A stretch of 64,000 nt of DNA, taken from Trichostrongylus colubriformis. Lineage: Eukaryota; Nematoda; Chromadorea; Rhabditida; Trichostrongylidae. The notes below the pieces were generated by a model, which did no database searches, had not been told where the DNA came from, and saw only the letters and a program-made list of their open reading frames with translations. Each line of letters begins with the position of its first letter. Positions within the stretch are counted from its first letter, which is position 1. A program made the translations under genes and the position numbers. The DNA is taken from NCBI GenBank assembly GCA_963978905.1, contig OZ022256.1, positions 51,942,001 to 52,006,000 on the forward strand, written 5' to 3'. Of the stretch, positions 11,861-23,942 are shown piece after piece.

Positions 11861-13457
11861 AGATCACCATTGTCGTTCAGAACATGTCCATAACGACAAT
11901 CGACTTCCTGAGCAATAAGGCCATATAAACCCTCAACGCAAAATCGCCCGGAATCCACGCCAAAAAACCTGAAGCTTTTCCACTTGGTGTTGGCGCCTGT
12001 GGCGCAGGCACCATGCAGTTTCTCGCCAATTGAATGCCTTAGTCGTGTTTTAGCTCTCTGGTTCAAGTTTTCAGCAAAAACCGAGTGTTCCCCAAAATCA
12101 CCTCGATTCCATCAACTTGGTTTAGTTGCTTTAGGGTAATAGTGTCATTCCGATAAATCCATCTCCTTCGATTTTATTTGATTATTTATTTATCACATTT
12201 GATTTTGATAAATTTTTGATTAAAATTATAATATATGTACGTGACATTGTTTGATGACTCACGAGAAATTCTCCTCTCTCTTCTGGCGGCTGGAATATGG
12301 GTGAATAATGCGTCCACGTCAAAAGCCATAACTTAAAGCACAGAGCTCTCGAACGCCGTCTTCTCCAGCAGCTTCATTTGGCTGTGTGCCATTAGAACAG
12401 GAAATACGCGTTGTAGCGGCATCATACGACTCGATGGTGCGAGCCATGCTGATGAGGATTCTCTGCGCCTTGTCCTTGGGGTAATACCTTCAGGACTCAA
12501 CTAGAACGGTACTCCTCTCGCTCCATGTCTTCGCGCGTCAAACGCGGGCACGCGGGTTTTTTTCTCCTGATGGTGCATACCCCTGCCATTTGTTTTAACA
12601 GCGCCCGCCCCTTTCGCTAACAAAGCCCACTTGATTTCGGAGACAACGGTATGAAAGGAGGCCTATATCGGAATTTTGGCTGCTACATTCCGTTCATTCG
12701 TTTTTTCTTAACTTTCGTACCAGTAAGCATCTGGACCTTCGTATTCAATAATTTTTGGATATTCGCCCTGATACTCTCACCGCATCCTTTAAGTGGCGGC
12801 GCCGTGTTGAAAGCATAAAATTTCATTTAAATCGATGAACTCTTGCAAAATCGAAATGAAGAGTGTTGCATTCAACCTGAGCTAATGCACCAAGATTCAT
12901 TCAGAGAAAATTTCAAAGTTCAAAATTCAAATTCAACATTAAAAATTCGAATGCTGAACTGAGGCTTTTCTCTGGGATTTTCAGAAATTGGAAGAAAGAA
13001 ATTGTTCATTCGACATTTTGCAGTGCCAATCGTTAAGATATTAGATATGCCTCAAATTTATAAATTACTGGATGCCGCTTGCAATAATCTTTGCTTTGCT
13101 CTAGACGGAATCATCACTTCAGTCGCATGTGAATAAGCTTGGCAGAGCTGAGAAAGTCGTAATAGCACGGCATTCACTTCCTTGTTTCGCGATTCTATTC
13201 ATCTCACCAAACAACCTCCACAGGGTTCGATCTTTACACCAGCATTTCTACAACATTCCCACAGAGTTCAAACCTTTCCATTTCAACTCTATGAAAACTG
13301 ACGAGATCAATTTTCGATGTGTCCACTTTTAACATATTTATGGTAGCAATAAGTGCCTAGCTTTTTGTATTTAATTTTGTCTTTCTGCTGTAGTGTTCGT
13401 CAGGTTTCCGGCTTCTTTGAACATTCTTCCCTTCTATATGGCAACACAGGTTAGATG
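11861..13457. other. No gene recognised
   Basis: Nothing supported. A small imperfect stem lies at 12899-12975 (CAGAGAAAA against TTTTCTCTG). Confidence 0.5.
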
Positions 13458-13676
13458 TTGAACCTTTATTGGTCTAACGTTTCGACCTTCTCGCCTTCTT
13501 CAGAGGCCCAAGATTCCACCAGCGGAGCAGCAGCTCGCGCCTCAATCACACCTGTCAGTAAGGGCGAATCTATCGGATAACCCGGTAATGAAACAACAGA
13601 CTCGCCCAGGATTCCACCAAGATCTTGCGCCTCTGAAAAAGACGAGAAGGTCAAAACTTCAGGCCAATAAAACTTC
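13458..13676. mobile_element. Palindromic MITE-like element carrying a CTGAAGAAGG...GAAAC motif in each arm
   Basis: Left arm 13458-13507 and right arm 13620-13676 are inverted: AACCTTTATTGGTCTAACGT and, in complement, the stretch ending GGCCAATAAAACTT. Each arm outward from the loop reads CTCTGAARAAGRCGAGAAGG followed by TCRAAAC. A short direct repeat AGATTCCACCA/GGATTCCACCA lies between the arms. Confidence 0.65.
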
Positions 13677-14490
13677 CATATATAACTTCGTATTGGCATA
13701 CAAAGGAAAAACAATCGACAGCTATGCCGAGGTTTCAACAAGGGAGAACTTGGGAGCTACTCTTTCCTTCCAATATTCTACATTAGGATGTGGGTGTAAC
13801 CTTTTCCAGGAAACCTCAGGCTCTACAAAGTTACCCCCATGTATCACGTAGTTCTGGAATATTTTCTAGGGCTTTCAGCCAGAGAAAAAAACCCTTCCTC
13901 GTTCCCGTTTTCATTGTTTCTATTATTATCCTTGTGATTTTTCTACGGGTTGCTAGATATACTTTCAGTTTTCTATCAGTTACATAGTTATGTACCTTCG
14001 CAAAGGGTTTTACTGAAAAATAATGTCCACCGCCATGGGGTTAAGCCAGTTTCCGATATTATGATAGGATAATCGTTATTTAGTCAAAGAGAGAAAGCCC
14101 GTTCACGTGTTCGGCTTGAATGACAAACAGGGTCTTGTGGAAGGATTAGAAGCCGTTGAGGTTGCATGGCTAAGGAAAAACACTTTTATATCCCTCCAAA
14201 CAACTTCATAATATATGGGAATTTTCTACGTAATTATTCTTTTTGTTTTTTTTCTTACTTTGCTTTGTTTCTATTTCTACAAGCAACCATTCAGTTTGTA
14301 ATAAGCTTGTCATTCTTTTTATATGAATAGCTTTCTGTAACATCCTTTCGATTATCTATTACTATTTTTATTCTGGTGAGTTTCATGAATTCCATCTGTT
14401 CCTAGTTAGAAAATTAGAACTACTAATTTCCATGAGGATAACTCTGCTTGAAGACAGTGGCAGGGGAATAAGTTATGAAAACTCTTAAAG
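13677..14490. other. No gene recognised
   Basis: AT-rich, with no inverted ends and no similarity. Confidence 0.5.
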
Positions 14491-14790
14491 TTAGTCATTC
14501 AAATGAAAGCCACGGGTCCAGGAAGACCATAAGTAGCGAAATTTCCGACAGGACGAATACTCTCCGCGCTATGTAGAGCCATCCTCTTCAATATATCACA
14601 AAGTCGAAATCCTACAGCACTACGCGCCATATTGTTCGATCCATATTGTTTGAAAATATAGGTTTTTACGCGAAAGGCTGTCAGTGACTTGCACATATAC
14701 CCTGAAAGCATAGAGCGCGGATTTGAACCCTGCCCAAAGCCAAAGTTTTTAACAAGGCTCAGCCTCCTTGTAACAACTTTCACATCTCGT
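14491..14790 (-). repeat. Possible tRNA-derived element (reverse)
   Basis: On the minus strand, near its start, GGGCAGGGTTCAAATCC contains a perfect B box (GGTTCAAATCC), preceded at suitable distance by AGGCTGAGCCTTG, which could be a D-arm. About 200 bases follow as a candidate body. Only one copy is seen in the window, so its borders are guesses. Confidence 0.35.
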
Positions 14791-15329
14791 GCTGCTGCGA
14801 AAATTGGCAGCTATTAAAAGAAGTCGACTTTAAAATCGCTACAGATGACAGAAAATTTCGGGTATCATCCTTTTATAATGCGTCCCGCTTTCTGTCCCTT
14901 CAGTTTTTGTTTTCGTACATGACTTGGTACCAAGTAATTGCACTTAGAAGTATGGATATGCGAATAGGGTATAAAAATTATCAATTAAATTTATCAATTA
15001 TCAAAAATCAATTTATCGAAGTTATCAATTTTCAGTCTATTGTCACTACATGCTTATTGGGTGGCTACAAGCTAACCAGAAAAACCTTGCTCTGGTTGGG
15101 CAAAAACGCGTTTCTATACAACGGGCCATGAAATTCATTCTCAGCAATTCTTCCTCAATCTTCTATAATTCTTCCAGTCAAACTACGTCATATTTTGATG
15201 AAGTGATCATTTCTTCTAATTGCATTTATGATTATTTACCAGTATTCTACGGGTGGGATTATTCGCTGTACCAATACCGGACTGCCGGTGCCACAATAAT
15301 TTTGTAGAAGTTGGACACGTGGCGCGTCT
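14791..15329. other. No gene recognised
   Basis: Includes a run of ATTATCAATTAAATTTATCA-type repeats near 14975-15030. Nothing else. Confidence 0.45.
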
Positions 15330-15850
15330 CGGATAGGATTATCATTGCGAAATTTTAAGGAATCGTACACGGAAAAATGAGTTTTTTTCGTGGTCCATAA
15401 ATCAAAGTTGTATTTGCCTAATAAAGGCCGCATGCTAAGTTTCACGCGAAAAAGTGAGAATAGATAAGATACAGTTCCCCAAATTCCAGGCGGGGTGAGC
15501 GGGGCCTCCGAGCTAGTGCCTACCCCTTCGTCCGCCGCGGTTGGGAACGGAGAGTGAGGCTGATTACGTAACTTTCTGTTCCTACGATGCGTCTACGACC
15601 GCGGCGAAGGACGGGGTGGGCACTTGCTCGGAGGCTCCGCCCACCCGGCCAAGACTTTGTGGTGCTGTGTCTTAGCCGAATTAACATTTTTTCGCGTGAG
15701 ACTTTGCGTGCGGCCCACATCAGGCAAATACAACGAAAGTATATAGGCAACAGGAAACTCTTTTCCGTGGACGACTCTCGAAATTCAGAATTTTTCGAAT
15801 TTTGTTCTTTGACCGTAATCTCAAATTCAGATATTATTTTTTGTTTGCTG
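15330..15850. mobile_element. Fold-back element, ~520 bp, GC-rich core
   Basis: The inner arms 15495-15541 and 15594-15650 pair well (GGGGCCTCCGAGC against GCTCGGAGGCTCC; CTTCGTCCGCCGCGGT against ACCGCGGCGAAG). The outer arms 15340-15480 and 15655-15830 also pair (TTTGCCTAATAAAGGCCGCA against GCGGCCCACATCAGGCAAAT; CACGGAAAAA against TTTTCCGTG). It is a palindromic element without a coding frame. Related right-arm fragments lie at 7.1 and 18.7 kb. Confidence 0.7.
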
Positions 15851-16402
15851 TAATTTGAGCGTTTTCATGAGAAAAATGATATATCTGTTCATGCATAAAT
15901 GGGTAGCCCATTATTTCGAATGCATGTATGTTTACAAAAGACGCTTTCAATTCTGGCGGAACCGACAAGGGCCATTTTTCACTGAGAGACAACTGTCATG
16001 AATAGATTAGAATTAGATTTATTAGTTATCATCCATAGAAATTGCTTCAAGTCAATTTCTCCATGGAAGGCATTTAGAAAGTGCAGAGTATTAGAGAGTC
16101 CTATTTCCATCACCCTTTATAGGCCCAGCCCATAACAAGACACGCACCATAAATAAAGGCGAATCTGAACATTCTTACAATCTATTTTTATGTGGCGTTG
16201 AGTCCTCAATGCGGTCCAGAATTCTTTCACGCGCCGAAAATCAAATGATTTTCGATTGCTTTTCGTAATTCTCTCAAATTCGAATAACTGAGGAAGAAAA
16301 AACACCCCAGCCGTCGAATCTTACCCGTATTCCTGTATTCGGCGCAATCATCGGCTCTATCATGGGACGGTAAGGCTACTACCACAGAATGCCTGCAGCG
16401 CT
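15851..16402. other. No gene recognised
   Basis: Nothing supported on either strand. Confidence 0.45.
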
Positions 16403-17124
16403 ATATAAAGGGTCCGCCAATAAGCGCGCTCTATTTTTGACAGCTCATGGCGGCCAGGTTGTTTGTGGTGGAATTGTCGAACCTAGTTGTTATTATTCAG
16501 CGTATCTTCACAAATCACCATGAACCAATCCAGCCGCAAGCAACGTGTGCAAATCATTAAAACTTATTACGAAAATCATCCATCGGTTCCGCGCGCTTCG
16601 CCAATTTCGATGCAGATCCATGATAACGAACTTTTTCTGGCATGAAATCGACAATATGGATGTCGAGGATATGTGGTTTCAGCGGGACGGCTCTACGAGC
16701 CACACAGCGCGCGTCACAAAGGATCTTCTGCACGAGCGCTCGGAGGAAAGGTTATCTCGCGCGGAAGCGACATCAACTGGCCACCGAGATCGTGCGATTT
16801 AACCCCACTAGACTATTTCTTGTGGAGTTTTCTTAAATCGCAGGTCTACGCAAACCAACCACAAAACACTGATGGCCTCAAAGTCAACATGCGCCACGTC
16901 ATCGATGAAATACAGCCCGATTTGTGCGCCAGAGTCATTGAAAATTGGACTTCTCGTATGCGGCCACCAAGCGAAGCCGAGGTGGCCATTTGAACGATGT
17001 TATTTTCCATACATAATGCCTCCGAATACTCTTTCAAACGGATATAAATTTCATTCAAACCTCTCACACAACTTGCTTTACTTCATTTTGAAGATCGAGT
17101 GCGCTTATTGGCGGACCCTATATA
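16403..17124 (+). mobile_element. Internally deleted mariner-like (IS630-Tc1-mariner) element
   Basis: The terminal repeats AGGGTCCGCCAATAAGCGCG (left, 16409) and its complement (right, ending 17119) are flanked by TA-rich sequence. The transposase remnant starts with ATG at 16519 (MNQSSRKQRVQIIKTYYENH, the first helix of the DNA-binding domain). It then jumps to the C-terminal catalytic part: EDMWFQRDGSTSHTA, NWPPRSCDLTPLDYFLW and VIENWTSRM, ending at the stop at 16993. About half the transposase is missing, including the region of the first catalytic Asp, and at least one frameshift lies near 16740. Confidence 0.88.
16520..16993 (+). pseudogene. Mariner-type transposase remnant
   Basis: Two catalytic-region boxes survive in different frames: DGSTSHTA (second acidic residue) and CDLTPLDYFLW (third). 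The N-terminal helix is fused to them by an internal deletion around 16600. The protein cannot be functional. The CDLTPLDYFLW form of the box marks a mariner clade also widespread in arthropods. Confidence 0.85.
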
Positions 17125-18369
17125 ATGACAGCAAGGTGGAGATAGAGTAACGGAGAGCGGCACCGCTATCACACGTACCATTCCGGTTCTAATCCACAAT
17201 CAGCGCCCGAGTCAACCATGCTCTCTTTCCTTCTCATCGGATGTTGATTACTCTGGCGATGTGAAAACGCTAAATTTCTCACGGACTGGCTACTGCGAGT
17301 CATTTTACAGACCTACGAAGGGACTGCAATTGAGATCGGTGACAAAATGCGTAGCGCATCCCATAGAAATCCCAGACTTACAATTCCGAATCCTCAGACG
17401 ACAGCTGTATGATTGGCCATGTTTAGAAGGTCACGTTATTTTCTAAATAATGCTGTAATTGTGGCTAAGTGAGTGACGCCAAGTACTAGGAAATACACGG
17501 AAAATTCGCCTATAGTTGAGTTCTTATTGAAGAAAAGATTACCCGAACTTCCAGACTGCTATTACGTTTTTCAACAACTATGTCATACTCGGCACTGCTA
17601 TTGTCATCAGTCATAAGTCATTAAATCCATTACATAATATTAGCCCTCATCAAAAACACGATGTAATGTTTCAGTCGACCTTGGAATTAGGCAGTGAGAA
17701 AATGAGCAGGTGGTGAGCGATTTTCGTGCTTAAAATGAAAAAATATTGTGATAAGTTTGATGATAGTTTGGTGATAGTTGTGTGATAATAATGCTACTTG
17801 GAACATTACAGTTAGCCCCTCGCCAATAGTAGGGTAATAGTAGGGTAACCTGGTACATATACCCACCGAATGTTCCCATTTTCCAATCCTATCTATTCCG
17901 CCCTTTGCTAAATTGTGGATCAATTTATGACACCACAATCAATCAAACACCGAAGACGTCAACATCTTTAGTGGTCGTCGTGGTTGATGGCCGCAATACC
18001 GCCTTCTAGCATGCCCATTTACTTTGTTTTGTCTCTAATGACCTCTGCTAACGTGTTTTGGCTTTATTTGCCTTTTTCTTTACTTTTCCTATTCCATCTC
18101 TATGAATGAATGCATTGTGAGTTTCTATGCCGATTTGATGGAAAAATAAGTACCGTATTATTGAATCCTATGTGCTGTTACGTACTTTCAGAATTCCTCT
18201 TCCTGAGGACAAGCTACTGCGATATTCCAAAAGTGCCCTTTATCTGGGACAAAATGAAGAGAACTAATAGGTGTTAAAAAAAGTCATAGGCAGCTGGCGT
18301 TTATAGGGACTGCTTTCATGGGAGAGTGTTGTACTCGATTAGAGGAATCGTCTACGAGGTTCCATAGTT
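17125..18369. other. No gene recognised
   Basis: No inverted ends or conserved peptides. A TAGTAGGGTAA duplication lies near 17826-17845. Confidence 0.5.
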
Positions 18370-18810
18370 CTAATTTCTCTCAAGATCCACGTAAAAAAAA
18401 GAGAAGTTTTCTTTTATTCAATGTAGATATCGAAAAACTGGAAGAACAGCAACTTGTTCAAATCCCGCTGAGCAACAATTGTCAAGTTGTCGGCGAGAGA
18501 AGGTAGTTCTAATTTCTGTACGCGCAATGTCAAATTGCTTCTCACCCTACGTCGTTAACCACGTGACCGTCGTCTCCTCTTTCCTGGAGCCCTCATTGCC
18601 GCATCCTATCAGACACTCCCCGCCCCCTCCGTTTCCCCTCCCCCCCCCCCCTCCGTCACCCCCGATCTCGTTGAGCTTCACTTTGAAGAGCTCTATCTTA
18701 GCCGGATTCTTGTTTTTTTTTTTGCGTGAAACATTGCATGCGCCTCTTAGTAAGCAAAACACATGGGTAACAGTAAAACACAATTTTTCCGTGGATGCTT
18801 TCTTTGAGCA
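18370..18810 (+). repeat. Fragment of the 15.3-kb fold-back family, copy at 18.7 kb
   Basis: Partner of 6830-7190. It includes a C-rich tract (18608-18662) and the shared right-arm end TTAGCCGGATTCTTG, GTGAAACATTGCATGCG and TTTTTCCGTGGATGC. Confidence 0.6.
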
Positions 18811-20351
18811 ATTCTGTCATCTATCGTCATCGGACAACGAAGTAGAGGTGTTTCACAGTGCAATTGTGGAGACGAATGAATTGAAACGGCCATTATCCTG
18901 TCTGTTGGCTGTGGTCTTAATTTACAGTGTGCCGCATCACTGACCGCACGAGTCTGCGATGTGTGGCGGTCGCATACCGCACGTGAAGCACTCAGTTGTA
19001 AGCGGGCATGCAGAGAGGCGCTGGCCGCATATTTGATGTCTTGCTGAGTCGCTGTGAAATACTTTCCCGCTGCAATATACGACACATACCCTTTCCATGA
19101 GCTCCTAATTTTTCATGACGGATGGCTTCCACTTTCTCGACGAAAACGTCAAATTGTTGCACTTCCGGATTGAATGATAGCTAGTGCGGAACTCTCTTTT
19201 TTAGTGGGTCTGCACCAAGCTTTCTCCTTTTATACATTCATTGCTATAAATAATTATCGAAAATATAACTCCTCTAGATGAAGATTTTGAAAAATCTCTG
19301 GCTGTGCAATCTTCTTTGGCTAATACATTTTTGTCTTGAAGTGTTATTTGCAGTCACACCGATTGGATTCCCGCTAGGAAGCTAAAGCGGCACTTTCGTT
19401 AAAAATCACTTCCACGCCGCTCCTTATTTATTACTCACATCAGTCAAGATTCGTATTGCTGCTATTGGCTCAGTACTTGAGCACGATAAAATGGTAAAAT
19501 ATAAAAAATAATTTTCGGAATTACTCTTATCTAGTGGTTTTATCTGTTACCCTTCTTGGACGGCCTAGGTAACGTAAGGATAGTTGGTGCGCCCTCCCCC
19601 CTTTGCTCATGAGGGGGGGGGGGGTTAAATCGGGGGTTAAATCTCGCATCACCCAGGTCGCTCATTATTGTTTATGCTGCTCATTATCACCCTATGTTGC
19701 TCCATGTCGCGCACTGTCGCTCACTATGTATCTATAACATTGCTTCTAATTTTTGACTGTTTCCAACACTTTTAGAACCACATTCTGTGCTTTCGCAATC
19801 AATCCAACTTCGCCAAAGACGAACTGTGACGCTAAACACTTCAGACATGATAAGAGATTCCTCTTCTGAAAGGCTTACTTTCCTTAAAAAGGCCTAGAAA
19901 GTAAGATAAAGCACAAATGATTGGTTCTATGTAGTCCTTTGACGTCATCACTGTGTTTTTTAGATGCATTGGAACTACCGATAAGCAGTAAGTATACAAA
20001 AAACACAAACAACTAAGTTATTGTCAACCGTAGTCCAATAGTGCATTTCTTGAGTGGGTTTCCCATCTTCCCCGTTTAACTCCCTTTTCGGCGATTTTTC
20101 ATTTTGTTAATTCTCTTCTTGCGCCCCGAAATATGCCGTACAGGAAATCTTCAGAATCAGCTAAATGAAATATGCTTGTTGTCTGTTTCCTAGACACAGA
20201 AATGCTCGGAAAGGATGGAAGGTAGATGAAGAGGGCTGCATAGAGACAGCGTTAACGCTGACGAAAAGAGCACTACCTGTCCAGATAACTCCCTTACATG
20301 AGACTGAATTCTTTGATTTTTTAAGCACCTCAAAAGGCAATGGTGGAGTAT
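18811..20351. other. No gene recognised
   Basis: Contains a G13 run (19613-19625) next to a short duplication of GGGGTTAAAT. Nothing else. Confidence 0.5.
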
Positions 20352-20616
20352 TGACATGTGGCGGACACTGGACACTCCCCACTTATCCTTGGTCATGCAT
20401 GGTGCTGGAATCAAGCCCGCTCAGATAACCTATCCTTCCATCCTTGTGGACTAGGTGAAATGGTAGGAGGCTCGTCCGGAAGGATAGAAGCACTGGCTTG
20501 TACATCGGCTACTCTTCGTAAGACACTGTATAGGCCAAATGTCACTCACTTGTCACACGATTCTAAATGGAGCTATGTAGGGTGCGCGGCGCGTCCTAGG
20601 GAAAGTTTGATCGGCG
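20352..20616 (+). repeat. SINE-like repeat family, copy B
   Basis: A diverged member with GGAATCAAGCCCGCTCAG, TAGGTGAAATGGTAGGAGGC, AGCACTGGCTTGTACATCGG and GCGCGTCCTAGGGAAA in family order. The B-box-like core is degraded. Confidence 0.65.
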
Positions 20617-21640
20617 TCAAAAAACTCAGATTCGAAAAATGCTGTTAATGTGCACTTCTGAAGGCGGGGTGGAGCGAAAGTAGATTGGGACATATCACAA
20701 TCTTTCTACATAGTTAGCCTTGCTGGAATACCTCTTCTCCGTGCACCAATCCATTTCATTGATGCTCAGCTGTCACGCTTTGGCGGTTGTTTCCAAATTC
20801 TATGAGGTGCTTCAAGGAAATTTTCCGTTTTTCCTTCTTGAATTTTGAAATGAACGATAATTTCACGTGATTTTCGATTATTTTCTCAATGAGATACTAT
20901 AGGGTTTTTGGTTTTTGGTTTGGAGGGCTTTTTTGGTTCATCTCATGGGCCACTGGACACTTCTTCTATTCCCTCTATCCTTGCCGTTTTCTTGTTATTG
21001 CTTTCAGGTTCTTAGTGGTAAAAATTTTTTTTGTTTTGTATTTAGTTTCGTCCATTTTGTTGTCCGCTACGTATTGCATTCGAGTATGTCATCTTCCCTT
21101 ACTTGGGCACACTCGTGTGAGTGTATGTCAAATGAATAAATAAGTAAATAATCCTACTACCTTACGGAAAGTCACTCACATGAGCCACTTCCAGTCCTTT
21201 CAGCGGCGGTCGAATTCTCTTGGTAACCCTAGAGACTTCTTCATAACAGAATTTCCTTCAGGAATCCATCGAAGAATTTCTGTGATCCGCAGCAAAAATA
21301 TCATTGTTGCTAGATTCACACGCTACCATAAGAGCATTGGTATACTAGTGGTCTCACGTGGATCAGCTTTCATTCTTGTGCACACATGCGGTTCAGTTTA
21401 AGCACACGACAATGGCGATTATAATCCAAAGGAAGTGGCTTATGCCAGGTACTCTTGCTTCGCTAATGTATGCAAGAAGAGCTTTGATTTTTTTAGAACA
21501 CCTATTATTGTATTTTATATTTTCATAGTATCTGGATTTAGATGGCTATGAGGTGTGGGATGCTTGTTGACGAGTTGTTTTGGGATAAGCCGAGCTTTTG
21601 ATGATGAAAGCAGAGCTATTTTAATGAGTATTAAGATACG
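20617..21640. other. No gene recognised
   Basis: T-rich, GTTTTTGG-type low complexity at 20900-20935. No gene evidence. Confidence 0.5.
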
Positions 21641-21642
21641 TA

Positions 21643-21773
21643 CAGTCCTTTCAGAGGGCTTGATAGGGCGTGGCCTATGTACTTGGGTGAGCGTGTGTGA
21701 AACTCTCTCACCCCCACGCACTCTCACTCTCGCCAATCAGGCCACGCCCTATCTAGCGCTGTGAAATGGACTG
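21643..21773. mobile_element. 131-bp MITE, copy 1 of a two-copy family
   Basis: Inverted ends CAGTCCTTTCAGAGGGCTTG and, in complement, CAGTCCATTTCACAGCGC, continuing through GATAGGGCGTGGCCT on both sides. TA flanks both ends (21641-21642, 21774-21775), as in Tc1/mariner-derived MITEs. The same family is at 61393. Confidence 0.85.
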
Positions 21774-21775
21774 TA

Positions 21776-22511
21776 TATGTCAGTGGAACTTTCTATTCGA
21801 AATCTTTTCGTGGTGACTCCGGCCAGCTCTGGAAATTTCATCCCCTGTCCATCCCTGATTTTCCGTTTTTTTCTGTGCGTACCTAATGACAGTTATTTAT
21901 TTCTTTCCATCTACTACTTCATTCCCTCACAAGTCTACATCTTCTCATTTTGATATTTGTCATGGAAATCACCGATCAGTGAGTCACAAAAGAATGTCAA
22001 GCACCGCCGTCTGACCCACTTTTCGGAGGGCAAACCTCGTTTTGTCAGTGCATCGCGTCTCGTCGATCAGCCATTATCTTCAAGTATTTCTCATCGATAG
22101 GTTACGGCAGACTTATTCGTGTGGATAAGCAGTCATCCAGCAGCCGACATTGCTCATGGTGTGGCCTTGGCAGTGACAAATTCCATCTGAGGCTTACGTC
22201 AACTCTTTTTTCGCGCGCCGGCTTAAAACATATGTGAGCTCGTTGACGGCTCCGCTTGGCTTGGCTCAGCTCAGTAGCTCCGTCAGCAAATTCAATTCGA
22301 CAGCATCTGGTTGGCATTAGGAAGTCTCCGCGATTCGTGTTCAATTGAGCATCACTAACGGCTACCGACTTCCTTTCGGCCTTCTTTTCTGCTCTTTCTT
22401 TCTGCTATGGCTCCTATAGAAGTTCTGTTCTGCACTGATAACTCTTAGTTAATAAATTCACTAGATTTTTCTTTTTAGGAGCCTTGAAATGTGTACTACG
22501 TTCATCCCAAG
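21776..22511. other. No gene recognised
   Basis: Nothing supported. Confidence 0.45.
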
Positions 22512-22513
22512 TA

Positions 22514-23354
22514 TTAGGTTGAAGCATAATTTCTGTTACACTATGACGAAAAATTTCAAATTTATTTTTCTTAATTTGTGTCTAACTTCAGTCAACAAAA
22601 TATGTACCATTATGATCACCAATATATTGCCAGCGAATAGGGAGATAATAGATGCCTGGCGTATAGAAGTCTGGGGATTTCTGGTCGAAGAAAGTCTGGA
22701 GGTCGATTTTGAGATCATCGTCATCCTTGAACTGCCGTCCGTCGAGGAAGTGGGTCAGAGATCGGAATAGGTGGTAGTCAGTTGGGACCATGCCCGGAGA
22801 TTACGGTGGACGGGGGAGCTTCGTCCAACCAAGATCCTGGATCTTTTGACACGTCAACTTTGCCACATGTGGGCGAGCGTTGTCGTGGAGGAAGAATTCT
22901 CGGTCCATTTTTCCGGTAAGTTTTGCCGCTCCGGTGTCCAGTTGCCTGCAGTAGAGATCGCCAGTGACTGCCGTGTTGAATGGTAACAGTTTCCCTTTTT
23001 TTGAAAATTTAGAAAAAAAACATTTTTCCTCTGTGCAATTTTTTGAATTTTTTTCTGTTTAAATTTGAGCAGATCGAGCCATCGGGTTGCCGCCATATGA
23101 GGGACAGTACCTGGGTCCATCGACTGGTTGATTCGGTTAGTGGCCTTGCATGCTGAGGAACCGGGGCGGTGTTCGTGAATTTCGCACATCTCGCGAAATT
23201 GTCGTAGATTTACTGCTAGTTTAAGCCATAGAGAATATGAATGTGTTAATCAGTAGCCCTTTTCAGTCGCTTCATATACCCCCCCACTACCAAACATTCC
23301 CAAAGCTTCCACAGTTTTCCCCAAGAGTGTAACAGAAATTATGGTTCAACCTAA
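22514..23354 (-). mobile_element. Internally deleted mariner element (841 bp)
   Basis: Inverted ends TTAGGTTGAAGCATAATTTC and TTAGGTTGAACCATAATTTC (right end in complement), extending through TGTTACACT, with TA on both sides (22512-22513, 23355-23356). The transposase is on the minus strand. A C-terminal block at 22588-22791 reads PTDYHLFRSLTHFL, then DLQTFFDQKSPDFY and GIYYLPIRWQ. Upstream is HDNARPHVAKL in another frame, and an N-terminal piece lies near 23090-23190. TTAGGTTG ends and the PTDYHLF box are classical mariner. Confidence 0.93.
22588..23189 (-). pseudogene. Mariner transposase remnant
   Basis: The second and third acidic residues survive (HDNARPH near 22880 and PTDYHLF near 22785). 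The usual SPDLAP is changed to SPGMVP, and the first acidic region is deleted. The reading frame is broken by at least one frameshift and one stop just before SPG. Confidence 0.88.
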
Positions 23355-23356
23355 TA

Positions 23357-23940
23357 TTTTCAATTTCGAAGCTAACAAGTTTTTTTAACGTTAGAAATAT
23401 GACACTGTTCAATCACCAGAACAAAAACCGAGAGTTGGACAAAAAAACGAGTCTCGCGGAAACCTAGTCAGTAGGTATCATTCGAGGCGTCGGTTGCAAA
23501 CATGGCCACTTTTTTGATCTCGCGCAAAGTTGATGCCATTTCTATTCTATGGTGGCAAGAATTTTGCCGGACTCGCTTAAAACATCTTAAAATATAGGAG
23601 TAGCAGGAGTATTATACAGTACCCTAATCACGATTAAGACATCTTTTCCAGGCTCCGGTGTCAACAAATGCAAGGGCGGTCGAAAACAAAATAATAAAAC
23701 CAACAAAAGAGTGCAACAAAACAAATAAAATGATAAAGCAAAAGAAACTATCATATCATAAACATATCAAAGTCAAAATATCAAAACCAAAACAAAATAG
23801 TTCGGTCAAAAAAGAACAAAATAACGCACACTCATCCGGCAGAAGCCGTAACACGGAAATAAGATCCCTTTTATTTTGCTGCGCTTCCCTAATCTTCAAA
23901 TGATAAATTAACAGCTATGCATCAACAGCATCCGTGTAAG
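23357..23940. other. A-rich stretch without a gene
   Basis: The + strand at 23655-23830 is very A-rich with AACAAAA/ATAAAA repeats, giving a Lys/Asn-rich frame that I consider low complexity. Confidence 0.5.
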
Positions 23941-23942
23941 TA

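Noticed and set aside
18479..18943. 154-codon open frame with a proline-rich stretch
   Set aside because: The proline run is a translation of the C-rich tract at 18608-18662; the related copy at 7 kb does not keep the frame.
23658..23903. 81-codon Lys/Asn-rich open frame
   Set aside because: Product of A-rich low-complexity DNA.
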